Source of the DNA: Stigonema ocellatum SAG 48.90 = DSM 106950
Lineage (GTDB): Bacteria; Cyanobacteriota; Cyanobacteriia; Cyanobacteriales; Nostocaceae
NCBI GenBank assembly: GCA_016903675.1
Contig: JADQBA010000030.1
Span: 8,587-72,586, forward strand
DNA length: 64,000 nucleotides
Reading direction: 5' to 3'
Below the pieces are notes generated by a model. That model worked only from the letters and a program-made list of their open reading frames with translations. It ran no database searches and was not told the DNA's origin. The translations under genes and the position numbers were made by a program. Shown piece by piece: positions 54,502 through 62,466 of the stretch (its first letter is position 1; every line of letters starts with the position of its first letter).

Positions 54502-57500
54502 CTATTGATTCAGCAAATTTTCAGCGCAAGCTATTTGTAATTGAATGATTTCGCTCATTTGCTTGCTAAATTCATGTCTGGATTTTAAGAAAGCAGCGTG
54601 GGTTTTAGTAACGCTGGAATTGTTCACACTCAGTTTTTGATAATGAGGGTACATGGCTTCAGAAATCTTGGCTTCGTAACCATTAGCTGGTGACTCATTT
54701 GATTGTAATTGTTCTTGAGATTCAAAACTGTGTTCAAAGACATTTTTCATTTCGGCTTCCTCTTGCTGAGTCGTTAAGGGAGGGGTGTTATGGAAATTAT
54801 TTCTCATACCTTGAGGAGGATTGATGGGTTCAGACTCTACAGATGGAGGGATGTTTTGAGGCTGTTTGACAGTACGGTAAAGCTGTAGGTTTGCTGAGAC
54901 GTTTTGAAAAAGTTTCTTGTTTTCTTCACTCAAGATTGTCGCAGCAATTCGATTTCCACCCAAGGTGACGGTTTTAGTTGTTAATTTACTGTGGCTGGAG
55001 GTTTCTTTTCCTTGACTATACAGTGGTGATAAGTCGAGAGAAACGCGATGGCTGAGGAGTTTTGCTAGTGCTTTGATGAGAGAAGCATGGTCATCCATAC
55101 CTCTTCTATTGAGAGTGACGGTGACGTGTTCTTTACTTTCGAGGATTTTGTCAATCCATCGAGAACAAACACCGCCAGCACCAGCTTCGATAAATATTCT
55201 CGCTCCATCGTCGTAAACTCGGTTAACTAATCGTGGAAAATCAAGTTGTTGACATAGTCCTTGTGCAATACTGTGAGCGATCGCTCGACTTTCTAATGGA
55301 ATTGGGCCATACTCAGATGCTGAGTAAAGAACTATGTCGGGTATTTTGTCTTGAATTGGTAATGTGTTAACTCTCGCGATTTCCCCATACTCCGATCGCA
55401 TCGTCTCGCAATGGATAACATGGTCAAAGGGAGCGCGGAAAGCATTGCAGCCTAGAGTTTTGATGACTCTATCACAAGCTGCTGGATCGCCAGCGATGAC
55501 AACTTCTTCTGGTGTATTTATCTGAGTGAGATAAACGCGGTTCTCATGTTTGAGGCATTCTCTAACCTGGGATGGAGTCGCTAAGAGAACATAGTTACTC
55601 CAAAAATTATTGTCTGGAAACTGTTTGACTGATGGTAATCCCCAATACTCACGTACAGCATTCTTCGCACCAGATATTCTATCTGCAAACAGAGGGGATG
55701 CGTGCAAGGCATTAATCCCTTGGCTAAAATGACTCCATACCCCGGCTGCGGACATCATACTAGTTTCGCCCAAGCTATACCCAAACAGAAATTTTGGCTT
55801 GACTTGGAAATCATCGCGGATAATTGCAGTCATGAATCTGGTGAATACCATGTCAGTATCAAATGTTGCCAGGGAATCATCGAGCAATTGCTTTTCGAGA
55901 GTTTCCAGTTGCCTAGTTGACAATTTATTTAAGCTTCTGGGAAATACAAGCTTGGAATTTTCAGCGACAATGGTCTGAAGACTTTTGATTGCTGCATCAT
56001 CATGAATTTTGGGGAATAAGCGGAAGAGATTGCGAGAAATGCCAAGATAAGAATTGATAGCAGCAGGATAGACGTAAGCGATCGCTCCCTTTTTACCCAG
56101 AGGTTTAGCTGTGAAATAACTACCAAGTGGCGTTTGCCAATCTTCAGAGTGTTCAAAGGCATTATTTACCCCTTTGCGAGCAGATTCTATTTCTCTGGCT
56201 AACTCGTTTTTGTTGCGTCCCAAAATTGCTAGGGCGTAGTTTGCGTTACTACGCGCTTGAAAAGTAGCAAAAGTCTGGCTGGCAACTGTGCCAAGAGTGG
56301 TAGAATTTTCAATGGTTGTCTGGAGAGTGTTAATCTGCTGGAGTAAATCTGAGCGATCGCTAGCAGCAATTGGAAACAGATAAAAAGGCATTTGCTCCAA
56401 ATACTTGCTGTTACGCTGTTGCTGGTGGGGTTCTTCCGACAAGATTAAATGGGCGTAACTCCCATCCATTCCCATACCATTAATTGCAGCTACCCTCTTA
56501 TTCACTTCCTTGCCTAAAAACCAAGGTCTTGATTCCGTAGCCACATAAAAAGGACTACCTTGCCAAACCTCTGTGTTTTTCACACCAGACCATTTGGGTG
56601 TGGCTGGAATATACCTATAATAAAGACACAAAGCTGTTTTAATGAGGCTGGCAATTCCCGAAGCTACATAAGTATGACCGATATTAGCTTTCACACTGCC
56701 CATGGCACAGCTTAGACCATTCTTATCTGCTGGATAAGCCTGGAGTAAACCTTGGATTTCTGCTTCATCTTCTTGGGGAATACCACTACCACAAACTTCC
56801 AGATATTCAATGTCTGTGGGTTTAATACCTGCCATTTGGAAAGCTTGTTGACAGACAGAGTTGATGGTTTCTGCATCAGGCGTTGTCTGTGCCAAACTTA
56901 TTGCATCAATGACTGCGTAAATGCGATCGCTCTCTTGTTGAGCAGTTTCATGGCGTTTAAGAACGACTGCTCCTGCACCTTCCCCGACTATCCAACCATT
57001 CGCCTTCTGATCATAACTCAGGGTGGCGACACCTGTATTCATTTTTGCCAGTTGATTTCGCAACAAGACATTTTCCACCCCGCCTGCTAAATCAATGGCA
57101 CCAACAAGCACAGCATCTGCTTCGCCAGTTGTTAAGAGATGTTGTGCTACTTCCAAGACCTTGAAAGTGGAATTTTCTCCAGCAGTGATGGTGAATGAAG
57201 GAGCAGTAAAATCCCACAGGGCAGAAATACGACTCGCCATGATGTTGGCGATGTAACTGACATATTCGCTGCTTTCTACTGGATTATGAATACCGTCTTT
57301 GACAATGGTTTCAAGTTGAGCAATTGTTTCTGCTGGCAATGAGATTTCCCCATCACTCAAAGCTTGTTGAATCTGCCACGACAAATTCCATCTTTGCTGT
57401 AGTTGGTGAACCGAAAACTCTGTTTCTGCGGCGATAATGACTGCTACATTTGCACCCTCTTTAATTCCCGCATCTTTTAAAGCGCGTTCTGCCACTTTGA

Positions 57501-59175
57501 GAAGTAACAGTTGTTGTGGGTTGAGTTTGTCAAGTTCATTCGGGGGGATTTTGCTAGATATAGTATCGATTTCAAAATCTTTAATGTATGCTCCAACTGG
57601 TGGTTTTCCGTCTGTCAACCCGTACTCTTGAAGTAAGTTCTCCTGTTCTTCTATGCCGTACCATCTATTAGGTGGAAGGGGTATAAAATGCTGTGTACCC
57701 TCATAAATACTGCGTTCAAAAGCATCTAATCCATTGCAAGCACCGAAAAAGGCATCCATACCCACAATTGCCATTTTGACGGGTTGCAACGGTTCGTTTG
57801 AGTCAATGAATTGTTCTGTGGTTCCCTGTTCCAAAATCATATGGGCGTTGGTACCACCAAGACCAAAAGCACTGATAGCTGCCCGTTTTACTGGTACTTT
57901 ATTGGGCCAATTGGTGGTACTTCTAACAATTGTTTTAGGTGAAATAACATTGTTTTGCTCACCTATAGGGTCAGTGATATTAATAGTTGCTGGAATGACA
58001 CCTTTAGACATACTCAAAAGTACTTTAATCACGCTTACTGCACCAGCAGCGGTAAGCAAGTGACCAACATTGCTTTTAACAGAACCTACGAGTGGGGTTG
58101 CTTGATGTTGACCAAAGAAGGTTTCAACGGAGTTGTATTCGGTTGTGTCTCCCAACAATGTACCAGTAGCATGACACTCGAGGTAATCGATAGTTTTAGG
58201 GCTGATTTGTGCCTCTTGGTAGGCGCGTTCAAAAGCCAGCATCTGCCCTTTAGGATTAGGACTCAGCAAGTGTTTTCCCTTGCCATCATTAGAAAGTCCG
58301 TTACCGCAGATAGTAGCATAAATGCGATCGCCATCTCGAACAGCATCACTGTATCGTTTCAGCACCAGCATCCCAACTCCATCAGCGGTAATCAGCCCTC
58401 TAGATGACTTATCTAAAGGACGGCTGATGTCATTATCTTCTGGATACCCTTGAATACCAGAAAATAACATCCGTATAAACAGAGGGTCTGCACAACTGAT
58501 TCCTCCCGCTAACATCAAATCAGCTTTATGCGTCCACAAATAATGAGATGCTAGCTTAATAGCATATTGTGGTGATGAACAGGCAGCATCCATGCAAAAA
58601 TGAATATTCGATAAAGAAAGGGCTTGGGCGATAATAGCTGCTGGCAAGCCTGATATCATAGCATTAGAAGTGGAGGCGTTTGCAGAACCAGGCAAAGAAG
58701 CCAACTGGAATTCTTCATACTGCAAAAGTTCTCTGACACAAGATGTCAGCACTTCTTGATAAATGGGAGCAAATAATTGATTAGAGAATTTGGTAGGTAA
58801 AGCGAGAGTACCTAATATCACTCCACATTTTGAGAGAACAGCTTCTTTCCCCAAATAACCACTATGCAGCAAAGCTTTTTTAGCAACATCAAGTGACCAT
58901 TTAAAGGTATTATCCAAGCCTTCCAGAAATTCCGCAGGCAGATTATATCCAGTTGCATCAAACTTAAAGTTACGAATGAATGCTCCCTTCAACGAATAAA
59001 CCTTGTCCGCTTTCCCTTTAGCTGCATCATAAAAAATTGTTGGGTCAACTCCCATTTCCTCAACACTCGCCGATACTGTCGAGTCTTTCTGTTGAATCAA
59101 ATTCTGCCAAAATTCTTCAGGATTTTTAGCATCCGGAAAAAGGCATGAAAATCCAATAATTGCGATCTTTTCCAC
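54502..59175 (-). CDS. hglC: HglC-type KS-CLF-AT polyketide/fatty-acid synthase
   Basis: 1557 aa, GTG start. First ketosynthase (about 1-450): Cys in DAACSS (about 198), His in ECHATGT and KSNVGH. Second KS-like domain (about 465-920) has lost the Cys (TAGENSTFK) and first His (EVCGSGIPQ) but keeps KANIGH, so it is a chain-length factor. Acyltransferase (about 960-1340) with GYSLGE. A C-terminal tail of about 200 aa is low in known motifs. This is the PfaC/PfaB-like part of PUFA synthases. Symbol assigned by order and domains relative to Anabaena. Confidence 0.88.
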   Translation of the reverse strand: MEKIAIIGFSCLFPDAKNPEEFWQNLIQQKDSTVSASVEEMGVDPTIFYDAAKGKADKVYSLKGAFIRNFKFDATGYNLPAEFLEGLDNTFKWSLDVAKKALLHSGYLGKEAVLSKCGVILGTLALPTKFSNQLFAPIYQEVLTSCVRELLQYEEFQLASLPGSANASTSNAMISGLPAAIIAQALSLSNIHFCMDAACSSPQYAIKLASHYLWTHKADLMLAGGISCADPLFIRMLFSGIQGYPEDNDISRPLDKSSRGLITADGVGMLVLKRYSDAVRDGDRIYATICGNGLSNDGKGKHLLSPNPKGQMLAFERAYQEAQISPKTIDYLECHATGTLLGDTTEYNSVETFFGQHQATPLVGSVKSNVGHLLTAAGAVSVIKVLLSMSKGVIPATINITDPIGEQNNVISPKTIVRSTTNWPNKVPVKRAAISAFGLGGTNAHMILEQGTTEQFIDSNEPLQPVKMAIVGMDAFFGACNGLDAFERSIYEGTQHFIPLPPNRWYGIEEQENLLQEYGLTDGKPPVGAYIKDFEIDTISSKIPPNELDKLNPQQLLLLKVAERALKDAGIKEGANVAVIIAAETEFSVHQLQQRWNLSWQIQQALSDGEISLPAETIAQLETIVKDGIHNPVESSEYVSYIANIMASRISALWDFTAPSFTITAGENSTFKVLEVAQHLLTTGEADAVLVGAIDLAGGVENVLLRNQLAKMNTGVATLSYDQKANGWIVGEGAGAVVLKRHETAQQESDRIYAVIDAISLAQTTPDAETINSVCQQAFQMAGIKPTDIEYLEVCGSGIPQEDEAEIQGLLQAYPADKNGLSCAMGSVKANIGHTYVASGIASLIKTALCLYYRYIPATPKWSGVKNTEVWQGSPFYVATESRPWFLGKEVNKRVAAINGMGMDGSYAHLILSEEPHQQQRNSKYLEQMPFYLFPIAASDRSDLLQQINTLQTTIENSTTLGTVASQTFATFQARSNANYALAILGRNKNELAREIESARKGVNNAFEHSEDWQTPLGSYFTAKPLGKKGAIAYVYPAAINSYLGISRNLFRLFPKIHDDAAIKSLQTIVAENSKLVFPRSLNKLSTRQLETLEKQLLDDSLATFDTDMVFTRFMTAIIRDDFQVKPKFLFGYSLGETSMMSAAGVWSHFSQGINALHASPLFADRISGAKNAVREYWGLPSVKQFPDNNFWSNYVLLATPSQVRECLKHENRVYLTQINTPEEVVIAGDPAACDRVIKTLGCNAFRAPFDHVIHCETMRSEYGEIARVNTLPIQDKIPDIVLYSASEYGPIPLESRAIAHSIAQGLCQQLDFPRLVNRVYDDGARIFIEAGAGGVCSRWIDKILESKEHVTVTLNRRGMDDHASLIKALAKLLSHRVSLDLSPLYSQGKETSSHSKLTTKTVTLGGNRIAATILSEENKKLFQNVSANLQLYRTVKQPQNIPPSVESEPINPPQGMRNNFHNTPPLTTQQEEAEMKNVFEHSFESQEQLQSNESPANGYEAKISEAMYPHYQKLSVNNSSVTKTHAAFLKSRHEFSKQMSEIIQLQIACAENLLNQ

Positions 59176-59211
59176 TGATTATGTCCTTATATTGTTGTAC
59201 TACTCTAGATG

Positions 59212-59307
59212 AGGAGTGGGGAGTGGGGAATGGGGAATGGGGAGTGGGGAATAATGGGGAGGGGGGAGTGGGGAATGGGGAGTGGGGAATAATGGGGAGT
59301 GGGGTAG
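59212..59307. repeat. STRR heptamer array (GGGGAGT type)
   Basis: About twelve units GGGGAGT/GGGGAAT, in the hglD-hglC gap. Confidence 0.9.
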
Positions 59308-59512
59308 AGAAATTTGGCGTTGCATATTTGCGGGATGATTTTAATTTCTCTGTCAATTGAACAACTTAATTCTTGGCGTTCTTGGCGTCTTGGCGGTTCA
59401 ATCTTCATCCCCATGTTATGCAACGCCAGAAATTTTTATGTTTAGTGGTGTACGTAGTTCATGACCACTGCTTCTGGTAAACTATGGGAGGCACCAGCCC
59501 ACAGAATTCATT

Positions 59513-59605
59513 CCCCCCCTCCTCCCCACTCCCCATTCCCCACTCCCCACTCCCCTCTTCCCCTCCTCCCCTCCTCCCCACTCCCCACTCCCCACTCCCC
59601 TCCCT
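59513..59605. repeat. STRR heptamer array (CACTCCC type)
   Basis: Opposite orientation to 59212-59307, ending at the hglD stop. The two arrays are inverted and could pair across 205 bp. Confidence 0.88.
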
Positions 59606-61347
59606 CAAGTTTTCAGTGATTGGGTAGGTATAATAGTCCCCCTACCTCCCCCCAGACGTGAGTATACTTGCCCTTGGCGATCGTGTACGATGAAATCAGC
59701 AGTGACGCTAGTTGCTGTCTTCGCCTTAACTTCGCAAGAAACGTAAAAAGGAGTATTGCAGGGAGTCTGTATGAACTGTTCATACTTTTGAATTCCAGCC
59801 GGTAAGCAAATTTCCTGATGAAAATGCTGCATCCAAATCCATAAAGGATGAGTACTTAGGTCAATTGAATAAGGATTGACCCACGCCACTGGAAACTGTC
59901 CTTGTTGTTTATCTGTGATTTCGTGCCAAATGCATTCAGTTGTGATTTTTGCTTGACTAATATTGATCACCTTTTTGAGTTCTTGGAAAGAAGCACCATG
60001 AAATAATGGAAATAATGTTGATTTTCCAGTTTCATAAAAATCTTTACCAGTGGTAGTGATGATTTTATCTTCTTCAAGATTTAAACGTTCATAAGTAGGA
60101 CCATTAGGTAGTTCTCGCACAAGCTGAACCTGAGTGATGCTGAAATGATAATTGATTTTACCTTCTGGGGTTTGACTCCAGATTTTTGCCTGAAAGAGGA
60201 TTTCCTGAGAATCAGTTTTAGCAATTTCTTGCAGGTCTAGAATATATTCTGTCGCCTGAGTTCCATTGAAAGTAATTCCCTTCAAGACTTTGAAATCTGT
60301 GTAACTGAAAAACCTATAACCAGGATAAAGTTGTTCGCAGGCATTAATAATCCATGACACAGCACAAGTAGCTGGCAAAACTGGCTTACCAGCAATCATA
60401 TGATCCTGCAAAAAGGGATTGGCTTCTAGTGACAGCCGACGGCGAATATGGTAGTTTCGTAGTTCTGGGTCTAATGGTGCAGGAGGCGGAACGAGTGGAC
60501 TACCAATGACAACTTGTGTCGTTCCATGATTGGCGGGATGGAGTTCGTTGACCAGCATTTGTGTCCCAGTTTCCACTGGAATAATATCTATACCCCGTCG
60601 TGCAAACTCTTTTTTCAATTCCGCTGTCACCATACCGCTGTCCCATCCTCCCCAATTGATAGCCACTACATGACATTTGGGATAGCGTTGCTTGACTAGA
60701 TGGGCTGATTTGTTGAGAATTTCGTTGGCAATAGCATAATCAGACTGTCCAACATTACCGTAGAAACCTGTTACAGAAGAAAACAAAACTAAATATTCAA
60801 GTTGACTGGGTTTGACGCAAGTCAGGAGATTTTCTAATCCCTTGACTTTAGCAGTATAAACCTTCTCAAAATCCTGTTCTGTTTTCTTTTCAATCAACTT
60901 ATCTGCTAAGTTGCCAGCACCATGTATGATTCCGGTAATTGCTCCTGTGCGCTCAATCACAGTAGCAAGTTTCTGCTGTAAAATATGAACATCGGTGACA
61001 TCAACACTCAAATATTCTGCCTCACCTCCAGCTTGTTGAATTGCCTCCAAAGTTTGTTTAATTTCGCGGCTGGATATAATCTTGTTATAAAACTTTTGAA
61101 GAATCATGGGTGTGGGCTTTTCTCCGAGTGAGATAAGATGTTCCATGATGCGTTTTTTTAATGTAGGTTCGTCAGCACAATCCTTAGCCCAACTCGGTTC
61201 ACTGTCTTGGGCTTCTGAACGACCTAGGAGGATGAATTTGCAGGGGTGGTGCTGGGCTAATTTGATAGCGCATTTAGCTGTGATGCCTTTTGCACCTCCG
61301 CTGACGAGAAAAACTGATGAGGAATGAATCTGGGTTGCTAGTGTCAT
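59605..61347 (-). CDS. hglD: HglD-type ketoreductase-dehydratase
   Basis: 580 aa. N-terminal SDR ketoreductase: FLVSGGAKGIT (13-23), LLGRSEA, VDVTD, GIIHGAGN, Ser in LFSSVTGF, Tyr in SDYAIAN. Then a hotdog dehydratase-like domain from about residue 305 (DHMIAGKPVLPATCAVSW, H-x3-G-x3-P). The KR structural half is at the end of HglE, so the ketoreductase of PUFA-type synthases is split over two proteins. Symbol by synteny with Anabaena. Confidence 0.87.
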   Translation of the reverse strand: MTLATQIHSSSVFLVSGGAKGITAKCAIKLAQHHPCKFILLGRSEAQDSEPSWAKDCADEPTLKKRIMEHLISLGEKPTPMILQKFYNKIISSREIKQTLEAIQQAGGEAEYLSVDVTDVHILQQKLATVIERTGAITGIIHGAGNLADKLIEKKTEQDFEKVYTAKVKGLENLLTCVKPSQLEYLVLFSSVTGFYGNVGQSDYAIANEILNKSAHLVKQRYPKCHVVAINWGGWDSGMVTAELKKEFARRGIDIIPVETGTQMLVNELHPANHGTTQVVIGSPLVPPPAPLDPELRNYHIRRRLSLEANPFLQDHMIAGKPVLPATCAVSWIINACEQLYPGYRFFSYTDFKVLKGITFNGTQATEYILDLQEIAKTDSQEILFQAKIWSQTPEGKINYHFSITQVQLVRELPNGPTYERLNLEEDKIITTTGKDFYETGKSTLFPLFHGASFQELKKVINISQAKITTECIWHEITDKQQGQFPVAWVNPYSIDLSTHPLWIWMQHFHQEICLPAGIQKYEQFIQTPCNTPFYVSCEVKAKTATSVTADFIVHDRQGQVYSRLGGGRGTIIPTQSLKT

Positions 61348-61678
61348 AATTTTTCCACGTTCAATGGGTTTAGTTCGTTCGTTCGTTCGTTCGTAGTTGC
61401 GCTTCAGCGCTTTTTACATCGCAGGTTCTATAGGAATCCATTACTCCCTTCCCGCCACAAGAAAACCTTTCTTCTTCTCTTCTTTCTTCGTGTACTTCGC
61501 GTCTTCGTGGTTCGTTAAAATAGGTAATCTTAGACCGGGAAGGGAGTAGTTCGTTCGTAGTTGGACTTTAGCGCTTTTTGAATCGCGGGTTCTATGCGCT
61601 AAAGCGCAACTACAAACCTAGATTTTCAAAATGAGCGTAGTTGGACTTTAGCGCTTTTTGAATCGCGGTTTCTATGCG
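61348..61678. other. Gap with a family C MITE and palindromic repeats
   Basis: 61376-61392 is a short GTTC tandem repeat. 61441-61549 is a family C MITE. 61557-61616 and 61634-61693 are two tandem copies of a GTAGTTGGACTTTAGCGC inverted-repeat unit; the second one encodes the stop of the next gene. Confidence 0.7.
61441..61549. mobile_element. MITE family C copy
   Basis: 109 bp, TTACTCCCTTCCCGCCAC to GACCGGGAAGGGAGTA; inner part contains the TTCGCGTCTTCGTGGTTCG motif. Confidence 0.75.
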
Positions 61679-62392
61679 CTAAAGCGCAACTACAAACATA
61701 GAACTTTTAAATGATTTGTGAGGTTTGAGGTGATAAGTTCGTATTTTGATAGGTATTTCATCAGGCTTTTCTGGAGGAAGAGGTTTTGTCACTGCTGCTA
61801 TCATTATGACTAATCCTGCCATGACAGCCACTATTATTGGCAAAAGCATACTACTTTCTATTTCTGTTTGAGTTTGTGGCTCTATTTGTGTTTTACTTTG
61901 TGGTTCTATTTGTGTTTTAGGTTGTGGTTTTTTTTCCGGTTTTGGTTGTGTTTCTATTTCTATTTCTGGTTTAGTCTCTGGCTCTATTTTTGGTTTTGGT
62001 TGTGTTTCTATTTCTATTTCTGGTTTAATCTCTGGCTCTATTTTTGGTTTAGGTTGTGGTTCTATTTCTGTTGAGGTTAGCATCCTAGCTTGTGAACCAG
62101 GAGTGATGAGTCGAATATCACCAAGGTCTCTGTTATCAGGTAATAGTTTAATGATGGCTTTATAGGTTATATATTTTTTGGATTCAATCGTTAGTTGTCC
62201 ATCAAAACTATCGCTACCATCGAATTTGACTGTAAATCTATAAATCCCTTCAAAATCGGTGTAGACAAAAGGTGGAGCGCCAGGAAAATTAAGTAATATT
62301 TTAGCTCCACTGATAGGGGCTTGTTTGTCTTGATCAAGAACGCGACCAAGAAAATGAATTCCTTGATTTTTTTGCATATGTTCACTGGACAT
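61679..62392 (-). CDS. Membrane protein with carboxypeptidase-regulatory-like domain
   Basis: 237 aa. Residues about 12-95 look like a CarboxypepD_reg/CNA-B-like beta domain (FLGRVLDQDKQAPISGAKIL, VYTDFEGIYRFTV). Then an E/P/K repeat tract (KPKIEPEIKPEIEIETQ units, about 110-180), one membrane helix (LLPIIVAVMAGLVIMIAAV, about 185-204) and a short tail ending MFVVAL, encoded by repeat DNA. No signal peptide, so probably anchored with the beta domain inside. Its place between hglE and hglD is unexplained. Confidence 0.75.
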   Translation of the reverse strand: MSSEHMQKNQGIHFLGRVLDQDKQAPISGAKILLNFPGAPPFVYTDFEGIYRFTVKFDGSDSFDGQLTIESKKYITYKAIIKLLPDNRDLGDIRLITPGSQARMLTSTEIEPQPKPKIEPEIKPEIEIETQPKPKIEPETKPEIEIETQPKPEKKPQPKTQIEPQSKTQIEPQTQTEIESSMLLPIIVAVMAGLVIMIAAVTKPLPPEKPDEIPIKIRTYHLKPHKSFKSSMFVVAL

Positions 62393-62466
62393 TAAGTTGT
62401 GAAATCAAGGCTTGAAGGAGGAGAAAAAATTAAAAATGCATAATTTTTAATTTTTTCTCCTGTCTC

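Noticed and set aside
61868..62074. Aromatic-rich open frame (WLYLCF repeats)
   Set aside because: It is the antisense shadow of the E/P/K repeat in the membrane protein gene.
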